Both the position numbers and the translations under genes were made by a program. Shown here piece after piece: positions 18,884-28,034 of a stretch of 64,000 nt of DNA. The notes below the pieces were generated by a model. That model worked only from the letters and a program-made list of their open reading frames with translations. It ran no database searches and was not told the DNA's origin. This DNA is from CAYNJG01 sp965216885 (GTDB lineage: Bacteria; Planctomycetota; Planctomycetia; Pirellulales; Pirellulaceae). The stretch is taken from positions 434,001 through 498,000 of the forward strand of contig OZ244209.1 in assembly GCA_965216885.1 (NCBI GenBank). The letters run 5' to 3'. Every line of letters starts with the position of its first letter. The first letter of the stretch is position 1.

Positions 18884-19570
18884 TCAGCCGTCCACTCGTT
18901 CCAGCACAAAGTACGAGACGGTGATTTTCGCCGGCCCGAGTCGCAGCATTGCGCGTCCCAGCAAGAAACGGTCGTTCAGCTTGACAACCTTGTCGATCAG
19001 CAGTCGCGATGGATCACCGATCGGGTTTGCTGCCTCGCCGTAGTCCAGCACCGCTGCCTGTCGGTGTGGTCGGCGGCCGTGGGGCGCTCGCACGATGTAG
19101 TTGCCGCGACGATCGAGTGTTAGTTGCTCTGTGGTGATCGTTCGCCAGCTCAGCGGGCCCTCCCATTCATCCGGACAAAGCTGATGGATGGCGATATTGT
19201 CGCCGCGTCCGCCGTCGTGGCCGGTCGACATTTGCTTGGCGAATTGGGAAAACCCCAACATCGCCGGGCCGATGCCGCGATTCAGGCCTTTCCAGGTGCC
19301 GCTCAGTTCCGCCAGCGTCGGAGCCGGGCAATTCGCCATCCATTCTCGCAGTTGGGATTTCGAGGCACCCGCGATCGTGACGATTGAGAGTCCGTCGGAA
19401 TTGGGACTTGTTGGACGAAACTGACGAGCGATATTCCAGCGAACGGCTGCCGAGCGAGCCTTCCAGTTTTGCAATTGCGCAGTCGGACCAGCCGCGACGA
19501 CGGAGGTCGAAAGCAGGCTGGCAAATACCAGTGCGGCACGAAACGGTGAACCTCGTTTTGTTCTGGTCAT
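18884..19570 (-). CDS. Secreted protein of unknown function
   Basis: The 228-residue product from ATG 19570 begins MTRTKRG and has a signal peptide (about residues 8-26, ending VVAAG). The rest contains a WKGLNRGIGPAMLGFSQFAKQ stretch in two parts (WKGLNRGIGP, then MLGFSQFAKQ) and a beta-rich C-terminus. I do not recognise the family. The frame is open back to 19771, but the upstream residues look non-coding. It is divergent from nadE. Confidence 0.65.
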   Translation of the reverse strand: MTRTKRGSPFRAALVFASLLSTSVVAAGPTAQLQNWKARSAAVRWNIARQFRPTSPNSDGLSIVTIAGASKSQLREWMANCPAPTLAELSGTWKGLNRGIGPAMLGFSQFAKQMSTGHDGGRGDNIAIHQLCPDEWEGPLSWRTITTEQLTLDRRGNYIVRAPHGRRPHRQAAVLDYGEAANPIGDPSRLLIDKVVKLNDRFLLGRAMLRLGPAKITVSYFVLERVDG

Positions 19571-19771
19571 CTGTTTTATGGAGGCTGATCTGGAATCCAT
19601 TCCTTTGGAATCATCGACCGTGAAGGAGCCGCGTCGACAGTATCGATTGGAATCGACGATCAGACCGGAATACGATTGCGCGGATTGTGTAGCCTCCGCG
19701 GAAGGCGTTGATGCGCTATAATTGGATGTGACCAGCTGTGGCTGGGAGAACTTTCCCCGGGAAAATAGCAA

Positions 19772-21760
19772 GTGAAACTCGTAAAGCTGGGCGCCGGTGT
19801 CCTTAATCAGACGCCACTGGACTGGGATGGCAACCGGGATCGCATCGTGCGGACGATTGAATCAGCACGCGAGCGTGAAATCAGTGTGCTTTGTCTGCCC
19901 GAGCTTTGCATATCGGGGTACGGCTGCGAAGACGCATTTTACTCGCCCGGCGTCCATGAAATGGCATTTCGGGTGCTGCTGGAAATCTTGCCGTCAACAC
20001 GCGGCATCATCGCGTCGGTGGGACTTCCATTGCTCCATCGCGGCGGTATCTACAACGTGGCCGCGCTAATGGCGGACGGCGAATTGTTGGGGCTGGTGGG
20101 CAAGCAGAATCTTGCCGGCGAGGGCCTGCATTACGAGCCACGCTGGTTCAAGCCCTGGCCGGAGGCGATTCAGTCTGAATACGAATTCGACGGCCAGTCG
20201 TATCCCGTTGGCGATTTGATCTTCAATGTGGATGGCGTGCGAATTGGTTTCGAGATTTGCGAAGACGCATGGGTGGCGAATCGTCCCGGCGGCGAGCTTG
20301 CCCAACAGGGCGTCGATATCTTGCTCAATCCCAGCGCCAGCCATTTTGCTTTTGGTAAGCATGACGTGCGACAGGACCTGGTGTTGAATGGTTCGCGGGC
20401 GTTCGCGGTGAGTTACGTGTATGCCAATTTGCTCGGCAATGAAGCGGGACGGGCGATCTATGATGGCGACGCGATGATCGCCAGCTGCGGCAGGATGCTG
20501 GCGAAAGGCGATCGGTTCTCTTTTTCCGACTTTCACGTTACCAGCGCGATCGTGGACGTTGATGAGTCTCGGATGCAACGGGCTCGGACCAGCAGTTTTC
20601 GTCCGGATGTTGAGATCGATCCCAAACGACGGATTGACCACAATTTCCGTTGGCCAACGGACACCTCGGCGTGCGACCAACCGCGGCGGGATGCGTGGGA
20701 GTCCAGTGATACGCTGAAGGAAGAGGAATTCACTCGCGCGATTTCGCTGGGGCTATTCGATTATCTGCGTAAGAGTCGATCGCGTGGCTATGTCGTATCG
20801 CTCAGCGGTGGCGCTGATTCGGCAGCCGTGGCAGCTCTATCGTCGCTGTCGATTCAGATGGGCGTGGACGAGTTGGGGCGAGAACGCTGCTGGGAAAAAT
20901 TGGGCTACATCGATGCAATTCAGGATCTTGAGGTGGATGGTGCGATTAGCGAGCTGCTGACGTGTGCTTACCAGGCGACGCGAAACAGTAGCACCGTCAC
21001 GCGCGAAGCGGCCCGTGATGTTGCAGAGGCAACCCACGCCAGCTTCCTGGAACTGGATGTCGATTCGCTGGTGCAGGATTACATTGGCATGATCTCCGGC
21101 GGCATTGGTCGCGAACTGACGTGGGAGCAAGATGACCTGGCACTGCAGAACATTCAGGCACGAGTGCGTTCGCCCGGTATCTGGATGATCGCGAATATTC
21201 GCAACGCCCTGTTGTTGTCGACCAGCAATCGCAGTGAAGCGGCAGTGGGCTACGCAACGATGGATGGTGACACGTCCGGGGGCCTTTCGCCTATCGCCGG
21301 TATCGACAAGGCATTCCTGCGGCACTGGTTGAGGTGGATGGAGACCGATGGGCCGATTGGTTATGGCCCAATCCCCGCCTTGCAGTCTGTCAACGTACAG
21401 CAGCCGACCGCCGAGCTGCGTCCGCTGGAAACCGGACAAACGGACGAGCAGGATCTGATGCCGTACGAGTTGTTGGACGCAATCGAGTGCTCGGCGATTC
21501 GCGACAAACACACTCCGTTGGAAGTCTTCTTTGAAATGCGCGAGCAATTCCCCGAATACGAGGTCGCGCAGTTGGGGCAGTGGATTGAAAGGTTCTTCCA
21601 ACTTTGGTGTCGCAACCAGTGGAAGCGCGAACGATACGCTCCGTCGTTCCACGTCGACGACAAGAACCTCGATCCGAAAACGTGGTGCCGCTTTCCGATT
21701 CTGTCCGGAGGCTACGCGCGGGAACTGCGTGAACTTCGCGAGCACATCGCCGAACTCTAA
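19772..21760 (+). CDS. nadE: Glutamine-dependent NAD(+) synthetase
   Basis: The 662-residue product is the two-domain NadE that makes NAD+ from nicotinate adenine dinucleotide, ATP and glutamine. The N-terminal nitrilase-like glutaminase domain has the Glu44, Lys111, Cys163 triad (LPELCISGYG, VGKQNLAGEG, FEICEDAW). The synthetase domain carries the ATP-pyrophosphatase P-loop SGGADS at 345-350 and STSNRSEAAVGYATMDGD for the NaAD site. It starts at GTG 19772. The length is normal for this class. The nearest upstream gene is divergent, so it is probably transcribed alone. Confidence 0.97.
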   Translation: MKLVKLGAGVLNQTPLDWDGNRDRIVRTIESAREREISVLCLPELCISGYGCEDAFYSPGVHEMAFRVLLEILPSTRGIIASVGLPLLHRGGIYNVAALMADGELLGLVGKQNLAGEGLHYEPRWFKPWPEAIQSEYEFDGQSYPVGDLIFNVDGVRIGFEICEDAWVANRPGGELAQQGVDILLNPSASHFAFGKHDVRQDLVLNGSRAFAVSYVYANLLGNEAGRAIYDGDAMIASCGRMLAKGDRFSFSDFHVTSAIVDVDESRMQRARTSSFRPDVEIDPKRRIDHNFRWPTDTSACDQPRRDAWESSDTLKEEEFTRAISLGLFDYLRKSRSRGYVVSLSGGADSAAVAALSSLSIQMGVDELGRERCWEKLGYIDAIQDLEVDGAISELLTCAYQATRNSSTVTREAARDVAEATHASFLELDVDSLVQDYIGMISGGIGRELTWEQDDLALQNIQARVRSPGIWMIANIRNALLLSTSNRSEAAVGYATMDGDTSGGLSPIAGIDKAFLRHWLRWMETDGPIGYGPIPALQSVNVQQPTAELRPLETGQTDEQDLMPYELLDAIECSAIRDKHTPLEVFFEMREQFPEYEVAQLGQWIERFFQLWCRNQWKRERYAPSFHVDDKNLDPKTWCRFPILSGGYARELRELREHIAEL

Positions 21761-22063
21761 AACTGTTGCGCAAAAATTCTCGCGAATTTCATGGTTGCAG
21801 AGTTCTTACCCCTTCCCGGGTAACCGCTGCCACTCGGATGAACTTCTTCTTCCGAACACATCGTTGTCCGCATCGTCGCCCGCATTTGTTGTGGCACGCG
21901 GAGTGCGTAATCATGCATGCCGCAGGGGCCCGGCGTTGACGCGTCGGAAAAATGCACACTGCTCAGTTGCAAATGTTACCGACTACCGTCCTTTGGTTAC
22001 AAAACGCGATTGAGCCCGCCGCAACGATTGCGACGGATGTCGAAGTATTTCAAGGAAGAAATC
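21761..22063. promoter_or_regulatory. Leader region upstream of the pgs operon
   Basis: About 300 bp between nadE and pgsB. The open frame to pgsB continues through much of it from 21917, but the residues look random, so I take it as untranslated leader and promoter. No clear promoter boxes or hairpin found. Confidence 0.3.
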
Positions 22064-23371
22064 ATGAATGGAACGTTACTGGTCGCCCTTGGCGCGGCCG
22101 TTTTCTGCCTGATTGGCTGGTTGGAATCGCGATCGCACCAACGCAATCTTGCGAAGATTCCAGTTCGCATACATATCAACGGGACGCGAGGAAAGTCGGG
22201 CGTCGCGCGATTGATTGCTGCCGGACTACGCGCCGGTGGGATGCGAACGTTTGCAAAAACAACCGGCACGCTAGCGAGGGCGATTTTTCCCGACGCTAGC
22301 GAGTATCCGATTTTCCGACCCGGTCGTACGAACGTTATCGAACAGGTACGCATGATTCGTCTGGCGGCCGAGCAAAAGGTTGATGCGTTGGTCATCGAAT
22401 GCATGGCGCTGCATCCTTCGCTGCAGTCGTTGTGCGAGTTGAAGTTTGTAAAGTCGACGCACGGAGTGATCACGAATGCCCGCGCCGACCACCTGGACGT
22501 GATGGGGCCAACCGCTGACGACGTGGCAAAAGCGATCGCTTCGACCGTGCCGGTGAAGGGCAAGCTCTTTACGGCGGAAAGAAAGTATTTGCCGACATTC
22601 AGGGAAGCGACGGTCGACCGGGGGAGTTCGCTGGTTGCCGTTGGTGTCGACGACGTGTCCGAAGTGACGCGGGACGAGCTGGAGCAATTCTCCTATGTGG
22701 CTCATGCGGAAAATGTCGCTTTGGCGCTGCGGGTGTGTGCCGAGTTTGGCATCGATCGACAGACGGCACTTGCCGGGATGTGGGCGGCGCAGCCCGATCC
22801 GGGCAGCATGACGGTGGCTCGACTGAACCATGGCCGGCAGCGAATCGCATTTGTGAATGGCTTTGCCGCGAACGATCCCGAGTCGACCGGGCATATCTGG
22901 AACATGATGCTCGACCGCCACGAGAACTATCAGACTCGGATCGCCGTCATTAACTGTCGGCATGATCGCCGGCATCGTAGCGTCCAGTTGGCGGAAGCAA
23001 TTCCCGGCTGGCAGCCAGCGGACCATTTCATCCTGCTGGGAACGGGAACGGATCTGTTTCGTCGCGTCGCGATCGAGCAGGGGCTGGATGAATTGGCGAT
23101 GGTATCGATGGAGGACGCCACCGCCGAAGAGATCGCGCAGGAAGTCTATCGTCGCGCCGGGGAGTCGGCGATTGTGATGGGCATGGGGAACACGGCCGGA
23201 CCGGGTATGCGTTTGGCCGATCACTTCGAGCAGCTTGCCACTCGTCACAAGCAGCCAGCCACGCAGCCAGCTATGCAGCAGGCAGGTCTTACCGGCACAT
23301 ATCAATCGACGCCCTCGCAAGCTTCCGGGCTGCTTGCCAAAGCCACGTTTCGTTTGCAGGAGGTGGCATGA
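22064..23371 (+). CDS. pgsB: Poly-gamma-glutamate synthase PgsB/CapB
   Basis: The 435-residue product is the ATP-dependent amide ligase that polymerises glutamate in capsule or poly-gamma-glutamate synthesis. It starts with a membrane helix (residues 4-20) and the Mur-ligase type P-loop HINGTRGKSG (37-46). Further motifs are ECMALHPSLQ, TNARADHLDVMG and GNTAGPG. ATG 22064 has AAGGA about 8 nt ahead. Its stop overlaps the pgsC start by ATGA, so the two are translationally coupled. The enzyme works with PgsC in the cytoplasmic membrane. Confidence 0.95.
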   Translation: MNGTLLVALGAAVFCLIGWLESRSHQRNLAKIPVRIHINGTRGKSGVARLIAAGLRAGGMRTFAKTTGTLARAIFPDASEYPIFRPGRTNVIEQVRMIRLAAEQKVDALVIECMALHPSLQSLCELKFVKSTHGVITNARADHLDVMGPTADDVAKAIASTVPVKGKLFTAERKYLPTFREATVDRGSSLVAVGVDDVSEVTRDELEQFSYVAHAENVALALRVCAEFGIDRQTALAGMWAAQPDPGSMTVARLNHGRQRIAFVNGFAANDPESTGHIWNMMLDRHENYQTRIAVINCRHDRRHRSVQLAEAIPGWQPADHFILLGTGTDLFRRVAIEQGLDELAMVSMEDATAEEIAQEVYRRAGESAIVMGMGNTAGPGMRLADHFEQLATRHKQPATQPAMQQAGLTGTYQSTPSQASGLLAKATFRLQEVA

Positions 23372-23841
23372 TGGATGGGATCACGATTGCTCTGGCCGTT
23401 GGACTGCTCGTCAGTTTGGCCATCACCGAAATCTTTGGGCTCACCGCCGGCGGGATGATCGTTCCCGGGTACTTTGCCCTGTCGGTGCATCGACCGTTGG
23501 ACTTGTTGGTGACGCTATTGGTCGCCGGCGTGACCTTCGGCGTGGTGCGTTTCCTCAGTCAACACATGATCGTCTATGGGCGGCGAAGAATTGTGTTGGC
23601 CTTGATGTTCGGATTCCTGATTGGTGCAGCAGTGCGTTGCGGAGTCCAAAACCTGTTCGCCCCGGATACGTTGTCCGGCGAAGTGACCGCTTGCGGTTGC
23701 GTGATTGGATTTATCATTCCGGGACTCATTGCGCTCTGGTTTGACCGACAGGGAGTTCAGGGCACGCTGGGATCGCTGGCGACGTCCACCGTCCTCGTGC
23801 GGCTGATTCTGATCGTCGTTGGATTGGAGGCCACGCTATGA
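23368..23841 (+). CDS. pgsC: Poly-gamma-glutamate biosynthesis protein PgsC/CapC
   Basis: The 157-residue product has five or so membrane helices and the PgsC pattern: EIFGLTAGGMIVPGYFAL near residues 15-33 and GCVIGFIIPGLIALWFDRQG near 110-129. It forms the membrane-embedded synthase complex with PgsB. The ribosome-binding site GCAGGAGGTGGC lies inside the end of pgsB, and the gene overlaps both neighbours by ATGA, a sign of a single operon. Confidence 0.95.
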   Translation: MMDGITIALAVGLLVSLAITEIFGLTAGGMIVPGYFALSVHRPLDLLVTLLVAGVTFGVVRFLSQHMIVYGRRRIVLALMFGFLIGAAVRCGVQNLFAPDTLSGEVTACGCVIGFIIPGLIALWFDRQGVQGTLGSLATSTVLVRLILIVVGLEATL

Positions 23842-25004
23842 AGTCCGTTTACTGGCGACCCAACAAGCTTTCGCCCACCACCGCGTTGATGATTGGCGTG
23901 ACCGCCGTCCTTGCGCTGGTGATCGTGGAGCTTCCCGCGAGGCTGTCCGCGCCGGAATATCTGCAGGAAAAACGTTCTGCAAACGAGTTGGCGGAGAAGT
24001 TTCAGAGGGAAATTCATGCCACGAGATTGAAGAAGGGATTGCGGGTCAATCGCGAGTTCGATCCCTACTCGACGGGACTGGTGGGCTGCACGATGTCTTC
24101 GTTGACCAGCAAACCGGGGAGTCTGGATGCGAAGCAGATGTCGCTACATCCGCAGTTTCCGTCGGTGGTCGTGCAGTTGTTGCGCGACGCCGGAGTTGAT
24201 GATGGAGATACGATTGCAATCGGCTGGACGGGCTCCTTTCCGGGGTTGAACGTTTCGGTCGCCGCTGCGGTCGAAGCCATGAACTTGAATGCGTTGTCGG
24301 TCGCCAGCGTCACGTCATCGCAATACGGTGCGAATGAACGGGAGCTGACGTGGCTGGATATGGAGTCGTCGCTGGTGGCCAGCGGCCTGCTGCGTGAGCA
24401 ATCGTTGTGTGCTTCGATTGGCGGCCCGCTGGATCGTGGCGCCGGCATGAGTGCCGAGTCGCTCGCTGACGTCCGCGCGGCCATGCAGCGAAACGGCGTT
24501 CGGGAGCTGCCGAGCGAAACGCTCGGTAGCTCCATCGATGCCCGGCAGGAGCTTATTGAACGTCATGCGCAGTCGAAGGAAATCGCGGCCTACATCAATG
24601 TCGGCGGGGGAGTGGCGTCCTGCGGCGGTGGAGACTGTGTCTTCACTTCGGGGTTAACGAAGCATGTCGTCGCAACGGAAGACTCGCCGGACTGCGTCAT
24701 GCAACGTTTCAACTCGATGGGGATTCCCGTTGTGCATCTGGCTCGGCCAAAAACACTGGCTGCAGAATTCGGTTTGTCGAACACCACCGAGAGTTGGTGT
24801 ACTGCGTCCGTCGCGAGGGGCCCGAACGTCCGACCCGGCAGACTTGGGGCCTTCGCGGCGTTTTTGTTTATCTGCGGTGTGCTGCGTGCGTTTATCCTGA
24901 AAGACGTAGGCAATCGCACGGTTGCCAATCTGGTGCGCCGGCTACGCGGCCAGCCGCCAATTCGGGTTGTGGGGCAGCAGGACGGGCCTCAGTTGATGGC
25001 TTGA
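23838..25004 (+). CDS. pgsW: Poly-gamma-glutamate system protein (PgsW-type)
   Basis: The 388-residue product has an N-terminal membrane helix (about residues 17-33) and a C-terminal one (about 340-357), with a large domain between them likely on the outside. It matches the gamma-glutamate system protein family found next to capB/capC homologues in some bacteria; motifs include STGLVGCTMSSLTS, GWTGSFPGLNVSVAAA and NVGGGVASCGG. It sits where pgsA or capA would be expected. Its biochemical role is not known, though export or anchoring of polymer is plausible. It overlaps pgsC by ATGA. Confidence 0.88.
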   Translation: MKSVYWRPNKLSPTTALMIGVTAVLALVIVELPARLSAPEYLQEKRSANELAEKFQREIHATRLKKGLRVNREFDPYSTGLVGCTMSSLTSKPGSLDAKQMSLHPQFPSVVVQLLRDAGVDDGDTIAIGWTGSFPGLNVSVAAAVEAMNLNALSVASVTSSQYGANERELTWLDMESSLVASGLLREQSLCASIGGPLDRGAGMSAESLADVRAAMQRNGVRELPSETLGSSIDARQELIERHAQSKEIAAYINVGGGVASCGGGDCVFTSGLTKHVVATEDSPDCVMQRFNSMGIPVVHLARPKTLAAEFGLSNTTESWCTASVARGPNVRPGRLGAFAAFLFICGVLRAFILKDVGNRTVANLVRRLRGQPPIRVVGQQDGPQLMA

Positions 25005-25012
25005 ATTGAGAC

Positions 25013-25066
25013 ACGGCTTTACGGCTTTACGGCAGCCCGGCTGGTCATCGGAGCCCGGCTGGTCAT
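25013..25066. repeat. Short direct repeats in the pgsW-antiporter gap
   Basis: ACGGCTTT occurs twice at 25013-25028, and AGCCCGGCTGGTCAT twice at 25034-25048 and 25052-25066. They lie between two convergent gene ends. No T-run follows, so this is not a clear terminator. Confidence 0.6.
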
Positions 25067-25091
25067 ATGGCGAGGCAGTCAAACATGGAGC

Positions 25092-26702
25092 CTACGCCAG
25101 GAATATCAGCACGTAAATCGTCGCCAAAACCAATTGCATGATTGCAAAGGGGAACGCAACTTTGACAAAGCCGGCAAAGCTGAGTGGCAACTTGTAGCGG
25201 TGGATGATGGTCACGGCGACCAGCGTGGATGCCGATCCGATCGGAGTAATATTGCCGCCCAGGTTGGCGCCGAATACGACCGACCACCACAGCGGCGAAT
25301 CGCTGGGCGTACCAAGGCTGCCGAGGATCTTGGCCAGCATGGCGGCCAATGGAATGTTGTCGGTGACCGAACTGAAAATGGCGGACGCGGCGAGGATCAG
25401 GCCCGGGCCAAGAGCCCCCGGCAGGTCGATGACCTTCTCGAGCCCGACGCCGATTGTGTCGAGCACGGCTGCGTGTTCCATGACGTTAATGACTACGAAT
25501 AGGGCCATAAAGAAACCCAGCAGATCCCAGTCTAGCGCCTTGTAGAACTGATCCGCCGTTGCCTTGTATCGCAGCAGCATGATGCCGGCGAAGGCGAGGG
25601 CGACGAACCCCATTTGGAGATCCTGTATGTACGGAAGGACGCTGGTCGTCGCGATCGTGATGATGAACAGGACCAGCATGATGGCCCCGAACCAGAAGAA
25701 GGAATTGCTTTCGATGCCATCGTTTTCGTCGAAACCGGAGACAAGTTCCGCGGCTTCCTTGCGTTCTTCCTCAGTCTTGAGGCCAGAGATCTTGAAGACC
25801 TTCGCACCCATCCAGATGGTCGCCGCCGTGGCAACGACTACATAGGGTGCAGCACAGATGAAGAAGCGGGCAAAGCTGATACCAGCCTCCGTCCCGACGA
25901 TGATGTTGGGAACGGAACTGATCAGCGTCAGCAGACCACCGATATTTGTTAACAGTCCTTCTACCAACAGAAAGCCCAATAACATGTTGGAACGATTTAG
26001 TCGTTCGAGCGAAACGGCGGTTAGCGAGCCAACGATGATCATCGCCGTAACGTTGTTGAGGACGGCGGAGAAGACGACCGTCATGATGCCGTAGGCTGCC
26101 AGCAGCTTCCAGGGGTCGCCACCGGAAGCCTTGGTGACTTTGATGGCAATCCAGGTGAAGAGCCCCGATTTGCTGGTCACATCGACGAACAGGCTGGAGC
26201 CCAGGATGATCGCGATTACTCCCCAGTCGATGGCCGGGATATAGACGGGCATCGAAATCTCGTGACCACCGACGTGAGCTTCTTCTAACGCTTCCGCGGG
26301 TTCTTCGCCTTCCGCGTTTTCTGCTTGGTCATCTTCGGTGTGCTCACCGGCTGCATGAGCTTCTTCGGCTGCATGAGCTTCTTCGTCGTGAGCATCGCCC
26401 TCGCCATGAGCCGCATGTTCTTCACCATGTTCTGTCAGTTCGATCTGGTCGTCCAACAGTTCTTCGATCGCAGGAGTCAGCTCGATGGACTGGCTGCCAA
26501 CCACGACTTCCTGGAAGGGCAGGATGCCGCAAATCGCACCCAGCAGCAGGCACACGATGGCGAAGGTGCCCGCGATGACGGATTTCTTCGCGTGGATCTT
26601 TTCCTCAAGCGCAAGGCAAACAATGAGTCCCACAAGCAGCGCGGCGAAGAGGAGCGTAACGCCACCAGAGACGTTTGTGTTCGCCAGTAAAATGCCCGTC
26701 AT
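25092..26702 (-). CDS. Na+/H+ antiporter-like permease (NhaD/ArsB superfamily)
   Basis: The 536-residue product has about twelve membrane helices and the ion-transporter pattern of NhaD/ArsB/SLC13-like carriers (LGSSLFVDVTSKSGLFTWIA, SAVLNNVTAMIIVG, TNIGGLLTLISSVPN, SSVTDNIPLAAMLAKI). It probably exchanges Na+ or Li+ for protons. Residues 85-150 are an unusual His/Glu/Asp-rich loop (EHGEEHAAHGEGDAHDEEAH and more) of about 65 residues, absent from ordinary NhaD. The tandem universal stress protein gene lies 169 bp upstream on the same strand. Substrate and polarity are inferred. Confidence 0.88.
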   Translation of the reverse strand: MTGILLANTNVSGGVTLLFAALLVGLIVCLALEEKIHAKKSVIAGTFAIVCLLLGAICGILPFQEVVVGSQSIELTPAIEELLDDQIELTEHGEEHAAHGEGDAHDEEAHAAEEAHAAGEHTEDDQAENAEGEEPAEALEEAHVGGHEISMPVYIPAIDWGVIAIILGSSLFVDVTSKSGLFTWIAIKVTKASGGDPWKLLAAYGIMTVVFSAVLNNVTAMIIVGSLTAVSLERLNRSNMLLGFLLVEGLLTNIGGLLTLISSVPNIIVGTEAGISFARFFICAAPYVVVATAATIWMGAKVFKISGLKTEEERKEAAELVSGFDENDGIESNSFFWFGAIMLVLFIITIATTSVLPYIQDLQMGFVALAFAGIMLLRYKATADQFYKALDWDLLGFFMALFVVINVMEHAAVLDTIGVGLEKVIDLPGALGPGLILAASAIFSSVTDNIPLAAMLAKILGSLGTPSDSPLWWSVVFGANLGGNITPIGSASTLVAVTIIHRYKLPLSFAGFVKVAFPFAIMQLVLATIYVLIFLA

Positions 26703-26871
26703 GTTCGTTCCTTCGAATCAACCAGCGATGTCGATCGTGCGTGAGAGAGAGTCAATTGAACCGGTAGTATACGTAGATTGGTAGTAGCACCCTATATCGT
26801 CGTGATGCGGATCGGCTCGTGCCGCGAACCAGGACGCCACAAACCAGCATGCCGCGAACCCGGTTGCCTCG

Positions 26872-27723
26872 CTAAAGCATCAAAATCGGGGTATCTCGCA
26901 ATTCGACGCACAGCGGATACGCCAGGCCGTGCATGGCCAGTTGGTCGTCCTGCTTGGTGTTGACGACCAGCAATTCGACATTGTGCTCTTCGATCAGCCT
27001 TTGGTAATCGCGCAAACTGTGGCCCAAAGTGATGATCTCTTCGATGCTGATCGGTAACCCGGACTCCTTGATCACGCTGGCGCACGATTTGATGAAGTCG
27101 TGGGGCTCGTTCAGCAATTGCTGCAGGATGGCATCCCGGGCTGCTTCCGTTTCAATCGACGGGACTTTACTAATGACCGACATGAAGCGTTCAAAGTCAA
27201 CTTTGTCTTCGACGTGGGTCAGGAAGAGCGTGCCGCCTTTTGTCGTTAGTTTGGCCGCGTAGCTAACCAGATGGTGATCTCCCGTCAGGTGATCCGCGAT
27301 TGCCATGACATTTAGCGTATCGGTGGGGATTTCGCCGGAACGATTGGGGCTGGGCAGCACCAACACGGGCATGTCGGTTACTTGCGAAAGCACGTCGATG
27401 TAGACGCCAAGGCTGTAGGGGAAATCGGAGGCCGGAGCATGAAGATTGCGATAGGTGCAGATCATGTCCGGCTGAGCGTGTTTGACGATCTCCAGCAGAT
27501 CGCTAACGCTGGTGTGCTCGCTGCCGGACACCTTGTGCCACGTGATTTCGTTATCGAGCTGGGTCCGATCGAGGAAGTCGACGACCTGATCGGTGAATTT
27601 GTCGGTTTGCGTATGGTCGTCGTCGGTGACAACCATCAGATTGCGAAGCTGGACATCCTCAAGCTGGAACTTGGGCTTGTCCGCTTTCTTGAAGATGCTT
27701 TCAAACTGATCGATATTCGTCAT
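26872..27723 (-). CDS. Tandem universal stress protein-like protein
   Basis: The 283-residue product from ATG 27723 (GAGGA about 6 nt upstream) looks like two UspA-like alpha/beta domains. The first covers about residues 1-150, with NLMVVTDDD at its start and PVLVLPSPNRSGE at its end; the second covers 151-283, with ITLGHSLRDYQRLIEEHNVELLVVNTKQDD. The ATP-binding GxxGxxxxG motif is not clear in the second domain, so nucleotide binding is uncertain. It precedes the antiporter gene on the same strand and is divergent from acnA. It may sense stress or regulate the antiporter. Confidence 0.75.
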   Translation of the reverse strand: MTNIDQFESIFKKADKPKFQLEDVQLRNLMVVTDDDHTQTDKFTDQVVDFLDRTQLDNEITWHKVSGSEHTSVSDLLEIVKHAQPDMICTYRNLHAPASDFPYSLGVYIDVLSQVTDMPVLVLPSPNRSGEIPTDTLNVMAIADHLTGDHHLVSYAAKLTTKGGTLFLTHVEDKVDFERFMSVISKVPSIETEAARDAILQQLLNEPHDFIKSCASVIKESGLPISIEEIITLGHSLRDYQRLIEEHNVELLVVNTKQDDQLAMHGLAYPLCVELRDTPILML

Positions 27724-28034
27724 ATTCGTCCTCGATTGGAGATCGCGTGAGCATAACATGACGTCGACAGAGAACACGATATGAGTTCGCAGGCGCGAAC
27801 CTGATCGAGTCGATTGGGCTCTAATGAGATAGGCAGGGAGGTCGACATTATTCGAAAACCGAGACATTGGACGTCATTTCGAACCAAAATGGTTCGCGTC
27901 GTATCAGGCTGGCTTAAGTCACGAAGCTTAAAAACTCGTTCGAGGCACGCGGGTGTCTATCTTTACGCAGCTTGGCCCCATTCGGTACGATACGGGACCT
28001 GATGCAACTGTAACCCGAAGCCCGTATTACCGTT
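27724..28034. promoter_or_regulatory. Divergent region between usp and acnA
   Basis: About 310 bp separate the two start codons, so the promoters of both should be here. I see no clear -35/-10 pairs, operator or structured RNA leader. Confidence 0.35.
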
